In this document: piece by piece, positions 1-7,797 of the stretch
Layout: every line of letters starts with the position of its first letter
How positions within the stretch are numbered: position 1 is the stretch's first letter
Assembly: GCA_963730165.1 (NCBI GenBank)
Contig: CAVSQS010000008.1
Location: forward strand, 62,001 to 126,000
Origin: DASSQJ01 sp963730165
GTDB taxonomy: Bacteria > Actinomycetota > Actinomycetes > Actinomycetales > Dermatophilaceae
Direction of reading: 5' to 3'
DNA: 64,000 nt
Notes under the pieces: model-generated
What the model was told of the DNA's origin: nothing
Seen by the model: the letters and a program-made list of their open reading frames with translations, nothing else
The model's database searches: none
Position numbers and translations under genes: made by a program

Positions 1-112
1 CGGGGGCGGGCTGGCCGCTGCGGACCAGCCGCCCGATCCAGGCCACCCGTCGCGCCGCCAGCGGCAGCGCGATCGCGTTCATGAGGAGTCCGACTGCGAG
101 GACCCAGCTCAT
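1..112 (-). CDS. N-terminus of a membrane protein, possibly an Fe-S oxidoreductase (partial)
   Basis: The reading frame is open from an ATG at 112 to the window edge and gives 37 residues starting MSWVLAVGLLMNAIALPLAA, then an arginine-rich stretch (RRVAWIGRLVRSGQP). A GGGAGAG ribosome-binding site lies just upstream of the ATG. A hydrophobic first segment followed by basic residues and RSGQPAP resembles the start of actinobacterial membrane-linked heterodisulfide-reductase-like (Fe-S)-binding proteins, but no cysteine motif is inside the window. It is divergent from cysK. The coding call is fairly safe; the family is a guess from the N-terminus only. Confidence 0.5.
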   Translation of the reverse strand, partial: MSWVLAVGLLMNAIALPLAARRVAWIGRLVRSGQPAP

Positions 113-478
113 CGCTCTCTCCCAACTTCCGCCGTCCTGGCGGGTTCCGGTTCGCTCGTGTGCCTCGTCCCGGTCGGCGCCGGGAGATCGCTCGCCACGC
201 CTCCAGCATCCCTGTTACCCGGCGGTAGGCACGTCTGGCGAGTCTACGAGGGGTTCGTGCCGTGCGCCCGGGCCCCGAGGTGTGACGCTGGTCAAGGTCC
301 GGCGGGCACCGGCGACGCCCGGGCTGCCGCCCGCCGACGCGCGCCGTCGGAACTGATAACGGTCTGTTGGAATACACATAACGCCCACGGGGTTGGCCCC
401 GGCAGCAGGACCGATACCGCGTGCCGTCGCCCGGCCGGGCTCCGGTACCACCGCCACGACCACCGAAAGGCGAGCGCT
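113..478. promoter_or_regulatory. Divergent intergenic region upstream of cysK
   Basis: I find no convincing gene in this 366-nt gap. It is mostly very GC-rich, but about 349-383 is an AT-rich island (ctgataac ... ttggaatacacataac) that stands out and is the most likely cysK promoter core, with CTGATA-like and CATAAC-like hexamers. The site for the divergent gene at 112 should lie at the left end. No clear operator palindrome was recognised. Confidence 0.35.
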
Positions 479-1408
479 ATGCCCATCCTCGACGACGTCA
501 CCCAGGCCGTCGGCAACACCCCGCTCGTCCGGCTCAACCGGATCATCGACAGCGATGCGACCGTCGCGGCCAAGCTGGAGTTCTACAACCCGGCGAGCTC
601 GGTCAAGGACCGCATCGGCGTCGCGATCATCGACGCCGCCGAGGCCAGCGGCGAGCTGAAGCCCGGCGGCACCGTCGTCGAGGCGACCTCCGGCAACACC
701 GGGATCGCGCTCGCGATGGTCGGCGCGGCCCGCGGCTACGACGTCGTCCTCACGATGCCCGAGACGATGAGCAAGGAGCGCCGCGCGCTGCTGCGGGCCT
801 ACGGCGCCGAGCTCGTCCTCACCCCCGGGTCCGAGGGCATCAAGGGAGCGGTGACGCGGGCCGAGGCGATCGCCGCCGAGCGCCCGGGCGCCGTCCTCGC
901 CCGGCAGTTCGCCAACGAGGCCAACCCGGAGATCCACCGCAGGACGACCGCTGAGGAGATCTGGAAGGACACCGACGGCGAGGTCGACATCGTCGTCGCC
1001 GGCATCGGCACCGGCGGGACGATCACCGGCGTCGGCGAGGTGCTGAAGTCGCGCAAGCCCGAGGTCGAGGTCATCGCCGTGGAGCCCGAGGAGTCCCCGA
1101 TCCTCAACGGCGGGCAGCCCGGTCCGCACAAGATCCAGGGCATCGGGGCGAACTTCGTCCCCGAGGTCCTCAACACCGGGATCTACGACGAGGTCGTCGA
1201 CGTCAACGCCCAGTCCGCCGTCGAGTGGGCGCGCCGGGCCGCGACCGAGGAGGGCCTGCTCGTCGGCATCTCCTCCGGTGCAGCCCTCGCCGCCGCGAAC
1301 CAGGTGGCGAGCCGTCCCGAGAACGCGGGGAAGACGATCGTCGTCATCATCCCGAGCTTCGGCGAGCGCTACCTCTCGACGATCCTCTTCGAGGGGCTCG
1401 TCGACTGA
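479..1408 (+). CDS. cysK: Cysteine synthase A (O-acetylserine sulfhydrylase)
   Basis: PLP-dependent enzyme that makes L-cysteine from O-acetyl-L-serine and sulfide in the cytoplasm. The 309-residue protein has the typical N-terminus (MPILDDVTQAVGNTPLVRLN), the PLP lysine in NPASSVKDR (Lys43), the substrate loop TSGNTG, and the phosphate-binding loop GIGTGGTITG. The frame is open upstream to 158, but the ATG at 479 fits the family start and follows an AAAGG ribosome-binding site. cysE begins two bases after the stop, so the two form the usual cysteine-synthesis pair and their products probably assemble into the cysteine synthase complex. The CysE C-terminus ends in isoleucine, as needed to dock in the CysK active site. 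Confidence 0.96.
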   Translation: MPILDDVTQAVGNTPLVRLNRIIDSDATVAAKLEFYNPASSVKDRIGVAIIDAAEASGELKPGGTVVEATSGNTGIALAMVGAARGYDVVLTMPETMSKERRALLRAYGAELVLTPGSEGIKGAVTRAEAIAAERPGAVLARQFANEANPEIHRRTTAEEIWKDTDGEVDIVVAGIGTGGTITGVGEVLKSRKPEVEVIAVEPEESPILNGGQPGPHKIQGIGANFVPEVLNTGIYDEVVDVNAQSAVEWARRAATEEGLLVGISSGAALAAANQVASRPENAGKTIVVIIPSFGERYLSTILFEGLVD

Positions 1409-1410
1409 CC

Positions 1411-2010
1411 ATGGCCTCCTTCCTCCAGCAGGCGCGCGCGGTCATCCGGGAGGACCTGGATGCCGCGATGCGCCGCGACCCGGCGGCGCAGACCCGGGCG
1501 GACGTCGCGTTCAACAGCCCCGGACTGCACGCGATCTGGTCCTACCGCCTGGCGCACCGCATCTGGGATCGAGGTGAGGCGTGGCACCCGGTCGCTCGGC
1601 TCATCTCGACCGCCACGAGGGCCGTCACCGGCGTCGAGATCCACCCCGGGGCCCAGATCGGCCGGCGGTTCTTCATCGACCACGGCATGGGCGTCGTCGT
1701 CGGCGCCACGGCGGTGGTCGGGGACGACGTCATGCTCTACCACGGGGTCACCCTCGGCGGGCGCACGCTCCAGCGCGGGGTCAAGCGCCACCCCACGGTG
1801 GGCAGCCGGGTGACGATCGGCACCGGTGCACGCGTGCTGGGCGACATCGAGATCGGCGACGACGTCCAGATCGGTGCCAACTCGGTCGTCGTCAAGGACG
1901 TGCCCTCCGGGGCGGTCGCGACCGGCATCCCGGCCCGGGTGCGTTTCCCCGAGTCCGTCGACGAGGACCCCTACGACGCCCTGTTCGCGGAGCCGGCGAT
2001 CTTCATCTGA
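1411..2010 (+). CDS. cysE: Serine O-acetyltransferase
   Basis: Transfers acetyl from acetyl-CoA to L-serine, giving the O-acetylserine used by CysK. The 199-residue protein is the short form lacking most of the long N-terminal helical domain of the enterobacterial enzyme. A left-handed beta-helix of hexapeptide repeats runs from about residue 72 (VEIHPGAQIG to IGANSVVVKDV). The catalytic Asp-His pair is in FIDHGMG (Asp90, His91), and the cofactor-site segment HGVTLGG is present. The C-terminus ends in Ile, which normally inserts into the CysK active site. The start ATG lies two bases after the cysK stop. Its 3' end overlaps the convergent TPR-CHAT gene by 8 nt. Confidence 0.95.
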   Translation: MASFLQQARAVIREDLDAAMRRDPAAQTRADVAFNSPGLHAIWSYRLAHRIWDRGEAWHPVARLISTATRAVTGVEIHPGAQIGRRFFIDHGMGVVVGATAVVGDDVMLYHGVTLGGRTLQRGVKRHPTVGSRVTIGTGARVLGDIEIGDDVQIGANSVVVKDVPSGAVATGIPARVRFPESVDEDPYDALFAEPAIFI

Positions 2011-4537
2011 GCCTGCTCGCGGGGCTCCAGTCGGAGCCGTAGAGGCAGAACACGCCGGCGGCCGGCTCGGCCTCGACGACCTGCGCCCAGGCCTCCGCGG
2101 CGTCGGCGCCCGAGGCGAGCAGCCGGTGGTAGGCGACCATCGCGTCGTGGGCGACGTCGTCGGCGACCGGGGCGACGGCCGCGAGCACGCTCGTGGCCCC
2201 CAGGGAGAGCAGGGCGATCGCGAGCCCGAGGGGTTCGCCTCCGGGCCGGGTGGAGAACTGCCCGACGTCGCACGCCGAGAGGACGACGTGCTCCGCCACG
2301 ACCGGCCGGGGGAACTCGTGGGCGAACACCGGTCCGTCGGCCATCCGCACCGAGGAGAAGAGCGGGCTCTGCCCCTCGTGCGTGCCGTGGGCCGCGAGGT
2401 GCACGACCCTGGCACTGCCCAGGGCGTCGACGACGGCCTCGCTCGACGCCGCCCGCACCTCGTCCCCGGTGGGCTGCCCCCAGGCCTCGAGCACGGCCCG
2501 GATCTCCGGGGCGGTGCGGTCCAGGCCGGGCCCGTGCAGTGCGGTGACCGCTCGGGCCGCGGCACGGGCCCCCCTCTCGGCCGGCCCCCGGACCCACCGG
2601 GTGAGCGACGGGGCGACGGTGACGGACCTGCCGCGCAGGCTCGGCATGAGGCTCCACGGCATCCCCGCGAGGCTTCCCGAGGGCACGACGACGACGCGGC
2701 CCGTTGCGGCGCCGGAGGGGTTGAGGGCCCGGTCGACGCTCGCGAGCGAGGACGCGGTCGCGCGCTCCAGCACCGCCGCCATCGGCGACCCGGGGGCAAT
2801 GCCGGCGCGCGCCCGCAGGTCGCGCCGCAGCCGGATGACGAGATCGACGACGTCGGCGCGCCCCCCCACCCGTACGACCTCGGTCCCGGCGGCCGAGAGG
2901 ACGGCCTGGAACAGGTCCGGCCCCGACTCGAAGAACTCGACGACCGTCGCGTCCGTCGGCACCACCGCGGCGCGGGCCTCCTGCGGGCTGACCGGCTGGA
3001 CGAGCCCTGCGGCCGACCCGTCCACGACCAGGCTCCACTCCCGCTGCGCGACCTGCGCCTCCACCTGTTGCACCTGCTCGGCCACGGTGGGCGCGACCAC
3101 GGGGTCGCTGTCCGCGAGGAGCCGGCGCAGCCGCCGGAGCTCGCGGGTCCCGTCGGCGATCTCCCGATCGCTCGAGGTCGTCACCGGGTTGATGCGGTGC
3201 GAGATGGCCCGCCACCGTTCGACTGTCGTGAGGACGCCGTCGGGGTCGCCGTCGTCGAGCGCACGCTCGACGTCGAGGGCGGCCACCCGACGCCCGTGCA
3301 GGGCCATCGCCGAGCGGACGTCCAGGCTGGCGGACTGGAACTGGTGAGCCGCGAGGATGCGGTTGCCGGCGGCGAGGCGCTCGGCGGCCTCACCGTCGAG
3401 ACCCCGTGCGAGGGCGAGGCGCGCACGGACCAGCACCTCGTGGAGGATGGCGGCGAGCGAGGTGTCGGCGTCGTCCTCGAGGGTGGCCAGTCGGCGCTCG
3501 GCGCCCTCGATGTCGCCGAGCAGGATCCGGGCCTCGGCCTCCACGCGCACCGCGGCACGGTCCGACCCCGCCACGGTGCCCGGACCGACGGTGCCGCCGG
3601 TCCGGGCGGCGCGCCCGCCGCGACCGTCCGTGCGTCGGGTCAGGGCCGACACGACCGTCGGCAGCTCACGGCCCTCCGCCACGTCCACGGTGGCCCGGAT
3701 CAGCTCGGCCTCGGCGAGGAGCTCGGTCGCCTGTCGTGAGCGGTAGGCGACCGTCGCGTGCCGGACGTGTCGGCGGGCCCCCTCGAGGTCGCCGACGAGG
3801 AGGTCGCACCGAGCCAGACGCAGGCCGATCTCGCCCTCCTCGAGCCGGTGGCCCTCCCGCTGCGCGGTGGCGAGCGCGTCCTCGAGGGCCGCCCGCGCCG
3901 CGTCGACGAGCCCGGCTTCGAGGAGCACCTCGGCGTGGTCGAGCCGGGCCCGGTCCCGTGACACGGCCGCGTCCATGGCATCGGCCTCCCGCATGAGCGT
4001 CAGCGCCTGAGGGATGTCGCCGTCGACGAACGCCAGGCACGCGAGGTTGTGCCGCGCCTTGAACTCCTGGTCGACGAGGCCGTGCGCGGAGGCGGTGTCG
4101 CGGGCCACGCGCAGGGCCTCTGCGGCCTCGGTGGTCTCGGCCAGCCCGACGAGCACGAGACCGCGGTTGATGTGCAGCGCACTGCGCTGCGAGGGGTCGA
4201 GGTGGTCCTCCCCCTGGCGGGCCCGGTCGAGGGCATCGCGGGCGGCCGCCCAGTCCCCGGTGCGGGCCCGGATGGTCCCCTCCTGCACGAGACTGAGGGT
4301 CACGAGCAGCGGGTCGCCCATCTCCTCGGCCTCACGGCGCGCCACGTGGAGGGTCTCGAGGGCGCCGCCCTTGCCCTCGAGCTCGAGCCGGGACCAGGCA
4401 CTGGTGATGAGCACCCGCACCCTCAGCCACCGCGCGGCCGGGCTGTCGGCGTGGTCCAGCACGGCCAGGGCGCGCTCGACCAGCCCGGCGGCCTCGGAGA
4501 AGGCGCCCACCTCGTTGCGTTCGCGGGCAGACCCCAA
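2003..4537 (-). CDS. TPR-CHAT domain protein (caspase-like protease)
   Basis: Large cytoplasmic protein of about 844 residues. The N-terminal half is a run of TPR-like helical repeats (EAAGLVERALAVLD, AARDALDRA, EAAEALRVARDTA). The C-terminal 200 or so residues form a CHAT (caspase HetF-associated with TPR) peptidase domain with an intact dyad: His in VVHLAAHGTH and Cys in VVLSACDVG, ending FCLYGSDW. CHAT is a clan CD protease fold, so cleavage of a partner protein is expected. It is the last gene of an operon with an S8 protease, a sigma factor and a small protein. The start is uncertain: the TTG at 4537 has no close ribosome-binding site, while coding-like sequence (IEEDPLRLAERLL) continues up to an ATC codon at 4573 directly after GGAGG. 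No signal peptide. Confidence 0.88.
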   Translation of the reverse strand: MGSARERNEVGAFSEAAGLVERALAVLDHADSPAARWLRVRVLITSAWSRLELEGKGGALETLHVARREAEEMGDPLLVTLSLVQEGTIRARTGDWAAARDALDRARQGEDHLDPSQRSALHINRGLVLVGLAETTEAAEALRVARDTASAHGLVDQEFKARHNLACLAFVDGDIPQALTLMREADAMDAAVSRDRARLDHAEVLLEAGLVDAARAALEDALATAQREGHRLEEGEIGLRLARCDLLVGDLEGARRHVRHATVAYRSRQATELLAEAELIRATVDVAEGRELPTVVSALTRRTDGRGGRAARTGGTVGPGTVAGSDRAAVRVEAEARILLGDIEGAERRLATLEDDADTSLAAILHEVLVRARLALARGLDGEAAERLAAGNRILAAHQFQSASLDVRSAMALHGRRVAALDVERALDDGDPDGVLTTVERWRAISHRINPVTTSSDREIADGTRELRRLRRLLADSDPVVAPTVAEQVQQVEAQVAQREWSLVVDGSAAGLVQPVSPQEARAAVVPTDATVVEFFESGPDLFQAVLSAAGTEVVRVGGRADVVDLVIRLRRDLRARAGIAPGSPMAAVLERATASSLASVDRALNPSGAATGRVVVVPSGSLAGMPWSLMPSLRGRSVTVAPSLTRWVRGPAERGARAAARAVTALHGPGLDRTAPEIRAVLEAWGQPTGDEVRAASSEAVVDALGSARVVHLAAHGTHEGQSPLFSSVRMADGPVFAHEFPRPVVAEHVVLSACDVGQFSTRPGGEPLGLAIALLSLGATSVLAAVAPVADDVAHDAMVAYHRLLASGADAAEAWAQVVEAEPAAGVFCLYGSDWSPASRLR

Positions 4538-4581
4538 CAGGCGCTCGGCCAGCCGGAGCGGGTCCTCCTCGATGGGCCCTC

Positions 4582-5079
4582 CTAGATCTCGATCGACGGG
4601 GTGATGATCGGCGCGGAGTCCTCGGAGCGACGCCGTAGGACGAAGTTGACCAGACCGCGCTCCACGCCCGCAAAGGTGAACCGCCCATCCGCATCCGCGC
4701 TCGTGGTCCGGGTGCGGCTGCGTTCGCGCAGCTCGACCTCGAGATCGCCCTCGCTGGCCCAGCCGGCGATGTCGGCTCGGGCGGCGCCGGTGTGCTCGAT
4801 GCTCACCATGACGCTCAGACCGTCACTGGCGAAGGTCACCGTGTCGGCACGGTCGTAGTCGGTGCCGCGGACGGCCGTGAGCGTCGACTCCGAGACGATC
4901 TCGGCGACCTGCGCCTCGAGCGAGGCCACGCTCATCGCGAACTTGATCCGGTCGAGGAGATCGCCGGGCACCGGGTCGAGGGACTCGTGCACCTCGCGGA
5001 CGGCCTCGATGATCGTCGCGTCGACGGTGTCGAGTGGCTCGGTGGCCAGCCGCAGCTCGTGCTCGGGTGTGGGGGTCAT
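4582..5079 (-). CDS. Small operon protein with C-terminal beta-sandwich-like region (sigma partner candidate)
   Basis: A 165-residue soluble protein of unknown function. The acidic N-terminal half holds a helical segment (VPGDLLDRIKFAMSVASLEA, then QVAEIV). The C-terminal part (SRTRTTSADADGRFTFAGVE followed by GLVNFVLRR) resembles a carboxypeptidase-regulatory-like beta-sandwich edge. No membrane segment and no zinc-binding anti-sigma HxxxCxxC motif are present. Its ATG overlaps the sigma-factor stop by 4 bp (ATGA), and the TPR-CHAT frame follows within a few bases, so it is made together with both. By position it is the best candidate for an anti-sigma factor, adaptor or protease substrate, but that is inference. 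The ATG at 5079 was chosen for the overlap, although the frame is open further upstream. Confidence 0.75.
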   Translation of the reverse strand: MTPTPEHELRLATEPLDTVDATIIEAVREVHESLDPVPGDLLDRIKFAMSVASLEAQVAEIVSESTLTAVRGTDYDRADTVTFASDGLSVMVSIEHTGAARADIAGWASEGDLEVELRERSRTRTTSADADGRFTFAGVERGLVNFVLRRRSEDSAPIITPSIEI

Positions 5080-5675
5080 GGGGTCATCTCCCAGTGGGGG
5101 TCGGACGTCAGGGAGGCTCGGAGCTTGGCGAGGCACCGCCCACGGGTGGGGCCGATGGAGCCGATGGGCATTCCCAACGCCTGCGCGACCCCCGCGTAGT
5201 CCGGGCGGTCGGCGAAGGCGATGGCGCGCAGCAGGGTCCGGCAGCGCTCCGGCAGTCGGGCGAAGTGCTCCCACACGAGTCGGTGGTCGGCCTCGGCCAG
5301 GACCGCGTGCTCGGGGGACGGGGAGGTCTGGTCGGGCTCGACGTCTCGGACGTCCTCGGCGGCTGCCGGCTCCTCGCGGTGGGCTCGTGCACCCAGGTGC
5401 CAGGCGTCGCGCTTGGTCGTCGTGATGAGCCACTTGAGGACCGACTGGGGATCGGCGATCGACGACGCGTGCTCGACCAGCTTGAGCCAGGTGTTCTGGA
5501 CGGTGTCCTCGGCGGCCTGGTGGGCGAGACCCTGCTGACGCGCCACGGCCCAGAGCAGGGGGGTCACCTCGTCGACGAGGGTCGGCATCCCCGAGCCGTC
5601 ACCGTCACGGAACGCTCGGAAGGCCGTCGCCGCCCGGGCGGCGAGGCTGTCGGCGTCGGCGTCGGTGTGCGTCAC
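5076..5675 (-). CDS. ECF-family RNA polymerase sigma factor
   Basis: A 199-residue sigma-70-family protein. Region 2 is recognisable (VTPLLWAVARQQGLAHQAAE then DTVQNTWLKLVEHASSI, LKWLITTTKRDAWHL), followed by a short acidic linker rich in Asp/Glu/Pro and region 4 (LPERCRTLLRAIAF, YAGVAQALGMPIGSIGPTRG, RCLAKLR). There is no region 1 or 3, as in ECF sigma factors. The GTG start overlaps the stop of the upstream S8 protease gene as GTGA, and its own stop overlaps the next ATG as ATGA. Being locked between a protease and a small protein suggests its activity is controlled by proteolysis or partner binding rather than by a classical membrane anti-sigma. I see no canonical ECF target promoter that I would trust. 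Confidence 0.9.
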   Translation of the reverse strand: MTHTDADADSLAARAATAFRAFRDGDGSGMPTLVDEVTPLLWAVARQQGLAHQAAEDTVQNTWLKLVEHASSIADPQSVLKWLITTTKRDAWHLGARAHREEPAAAEDVRDVEPDQTSPSPEHAVLAEADHRLVWEHFARLPERCRTLLRAIAFADRPDYAGVAQALGMPIGSIGPTRGRCLAKLRASLTSDPHWEMTP

Positions 5676-7312
5676 GGCTGCCCCCCGACGACCTTGGCCA
5701 CACTGTCGCCGAGCAGCGTCACCCGCTCGGCGAGGTCGCGCTCGCAGGGTGTGGTGCACAGCACGTGGGCCAGGTCCCCGGTCAGGGCCGGGGCCGAGAA
5801 CGAGGTCCCGCTCCACACGCCGAAGCCACACCGGTAGTCGTCGGCGTCCGAGGACCCGCGGGCCGGGTTGGCACCCGCCTCGACGGCGATGCCGCCGCGC
5901 ATCGATCCGTGCACGGTCACCGGCATGGTGCTCACCACGGACGTCCCGCGTCGGTAGGCCCGCACCCAGGGCCCGGTGTTCGAGTACAGCGCGACGACGT
6001 CGTGGCTCGCGTTGAGGGCGCCCACACTGGTCACGGGGACACCGCTCCAGGTGCTCGTGGCGAGCGCCGCCGGCCAGAACGGCATCGTCGTCGAGCCGTT
6101 CCCGGCGGCCGCCACGACGGCCACGCCCGCGTCCGCGAGTGCCTGGAGCGCCGAGAAGAGGGCGCCCTCGTCCTCCACGGCGTCCGGCGACTCGTGGTAG
6201 TAGCCGAAGGAGAGGTTGACGACGTCGAGCGGGTCTCCCTCGGCCCGGCCGTCCATCCGGGCCCAGTGCCAGAGGGTGAGCCGGTGGAGGGCGTCGACGA
6301 TGTCGAGCTCGTCGGCGGCACCGTCGCCCCACATCACCGGCACGATGACGAGGTGGGCGTCGGGGCAGTGCTGCCGGATGACCCCCGAGACGAAGGTGCC
6401 GTGGCCGGCCATCGGGTCGAGGCAGCGGTTGAGGGTGTCCAGGGTGACGCCGGAGTCCTCCGGGTCCTGGCTCGGGGGGAACTGGATCCCGATGGGCTCC
6501 CCGTCGACCGTGGGGTGTCGGTCGACGTTGTCCTCGAACCACGGGTGCCGGCCCAGGCCGGTGTCGAGCACGGCGACGACCGGCGACCGCGTGCCGTGTC
6601 CCTCGGGTGCCGGCAGGTGGAGGACGACGGGCGCGCGCCCGGACGCGATGCCCGGAGTGCCGACGCCGCTGGCGTACCCGACCCCCGAGGCGTACCCCAC
6701 GCCGGAGGCGTACCCGACCCCGCTGGCGTACCCGACCCCCGAGGCGTACCCCACGCCGCTCGCGTACCCGACCCCCGAGGCGTACCCCACGCCGGAGGCG
6801 TACCCGACCCCGCTCGCGTGGCCGGCTGACATCAGGACGTGGCACAGGCTCCAGCCGGCGACCCGGGGAGCTCCGGTGGCGCGGGCCCGTTGGAGCACGC
6901 TCCACGCGTCCACCGGGGCGGCGTCACGGCCGCGGTCGGCGACCAGACGCACGGCCGTGTGCGCGGAGGCGTCGAGCCGTTCGCCGTAGTCGAGCCGCTC
7001 CGCGAGCTCGGCGGTGCGACGGTTGATGACCTCGACCCGGAACCGCATGCCGTTCTCGGTGCCGATGCGCTCGAGGGCCTGGAGCGGGCCGTCGACGCCG
7101 CGGCCGGGCAGCCCCGGCAGCAGCAGCCGGTCGGGAATGTAGGCGACCGGGTGCGGAGCCGGCTGGTCGTCGAGCCGGACGGCGGTGTCGGGGTCGAGCA
7201 CGGCGGCGCGGAAGCGGCGCAGCGCCGACGCGGGGATCGAGAACACCGGGTCGGGCTGGTGCTCCGGGTCGCGCGCGTCGCCGACGGTCGGGTCAGGGTC
7301 CTTGCCGTCCAT
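5672..7312 (-). CDS. Cytoplasmic S8 (subtilisin-like) serine protease with hexapeptide repeat insert
   Basis: A 546-residue subtilase without signal peptide or membrane segment. Residues 1 to about 162 form an N-terminal domain unlike a secretion pro-region. Residues about 163-217 are nine hexapeptides (one GHASGV and eight GYASGV). The catalytic domain follows with an intact triad: Asp near 249 in VVAVLDTGLG, His near 304 in GHGTFVSG, and Ser near 504 in GTSFSAP. The oxyanion Asn is probably the one in VVAAAGNGS. Start ATG 7312 has AGGAG six bases upstream. It is the first gene of the operon with the sigma factor, small protein and TPR-CHAT protease, with a GTGA overlap to the sigma gene. 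Intracellular location means its targets are likely cytoplasmic, possibly operon partners. Confidence 0.92.
   Translation of the reverse strand: MDGKDPDPTVGDARDPEHQPDPVFSIPASALRRFRAAVLDPDTAVRLDDQPAPHPVAYIPDRLLLPGLPGRGVDGPLQALERIGTENGMRFRVEVINRRTAELAERLDYGERLDASAHTAVRLVADRGRDAAPVDAWSVLQRARATGAPRVAGWSLCHVLMSAGHASGVGYASGVGYASGVGYASGVGYASGVGYASGVGYASGVGYASGVGYASGVGTPGIASGRAPVVLHLPAPEGHGTRSPVVAVLDTGLGRHPWFEDNVDRHPTVDGEPIGIQFPPSQDPEDSGVTLDTLNRCLDPMAGHGTFVSGVIRQHCPDAHLVIVPVMWGDGAADELDIVDALHRLTLWHWARMDGRAEGDPLDVVNLSFGYYHESPDAVEDEGALFSALQALADAGVAVVAAAGNGSTTMPFWPAALATSTWSGVPVTSVGALNASHDVVALYSNTGPWVRAYRRGTSVVSTMPVTVHGSMRGGIAVEAGANPARGSSDADDYRCGFGVWSGTSFSAPALTGDLAHVLCTTPCERDLAERVTLLGDSVAKVVGGQP
6667..6822 (-). 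repeat. Intragenic 18-bp tandem repeat (hexapeptide GYASGV)
   Basis: On the plus strand the octamer gcgtaccc recurs every 18 bp at 6672, 6690, 6708, 6726, 6744, 6762, 6780 and 6798, with a degenerate unit at 6816. Each unit encodes Gly-Tyr-Ala-Ser-Gly-Val in the S8 protease. Variant codons repeat in blocks of three units (54 bp), suggesting growth by duplication of larger blocks. The repeat is in frame and translated. Confidence 0.95.
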
Positions 7313-7624
7313 GGAGTGCTCCTGTGTGGCCGGTCCGAGAGTCTGTTTCCCCGCCGGGCCAGCGTAGTGATGATCATCGACGCTGAACAGGAGGCCGAAA
7401 CGGGCCTCGTGATACCCGCACCCAGGACTTCTCGGATTCCTTCCCGGATTCGTGTATCACCCGCGCCGGGACCGACTCCTCTTCCACGTGGACCTCACCG
7501 GAGACCACGGCACCGGAGGACCCGAATTCAGGGGCGGGTCGATCCGGAGCCGGGGACCGGCGGGGTTGCCGCCGCTCGCTCACTGTCCGTGGGTGGCGGA
7601 GCCGGTCCCGCACCAGGAGATGGG

Positions 7625-7698
7625 CCGGTCGCGTCGGGATGGGTGCCAGCAGGGGGCGCCCAGGTGCCGCAGGGGGGCGCCGTTCCCGACGCGACCGG
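7625..7698. repeat. Long inverted repeat with 15-bp perfect arms
   Basis: Arms ccggtcgcgtcggga (7625-7639) and tcccgacgcgaccgg (7684-7698) are perfectly complementary and enclose 44 nt that contain further G-rich and gcgcc-type pairing. It lies in the noncoding gap and is not followed by a T-run. Its function is unknown. Confidence 0.6.
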
Positions 7699-7746
7699 CT
7701 CGCTCCGGGCACCGACCGGGCCCACGCGGCATCCGCCGACCCGGGC

Positions 7747-7789
7747 ACGACGACGGCGCCCGACCTGAGGGGGCGGGCGCCGTCGTCGT
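7747..7789 (-). terminator. Rho-independent-type terminator after the YtxH gene
   Basis: A perfect 16-bp stem (7747-7762 with 7774-7789) and an 11-nt loop lie 9 nt beyond the stop of the minus-strand YtxH gene. There is no T-tail, which is usual in high-GC actinobacteria. Confidence 0.7.
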
Positions 7790-7797
7790 GAGGCGGG

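Larger units (their letters stand above)
7313..7797. other. 485-nt noncoding region between protease operon and YtxH gene
   Basis: No gene is supported here. Reading on the minus strand, a TACGCT -10-like hexamer (7366-7361) about 50 nt before the S8 protease start is a possible operon promoter; a perfect 10-bp palindrome (gatgatcatc, 7369-7378) lies just upstream of it. Arms gtgatac (7409-7415) and gtatcac (7454-7460) form a further inverted repeat. The right half holds two strong inverted repeats listed separately. The region therefore carries the operon promoter and probably structured RNA or terminators. Confidence 0.4.

Noticed and set aside
81..356. Possible small plus-strand genes before cysK
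   Set aside because: No ribosome-binding site, low-complexity products, and overlap with the divergent gene's start. The gap is better explained as promoter DNA.
6649..6826. Regular repeat array resembling a CRISPR
   Set aside because: Units are 18 bp with no unique spacers, in frame, and encode a Gly-Tyr-Ala-Ser-Gly-Val peptide inside a protease gene.
7369..7378. Perfect palindrome gatgatcatc as a defined operator
   Set aside because: Ten bases with no second copy seen and no adjacent regulator known to bind it; mentioned only as part of the gap description.
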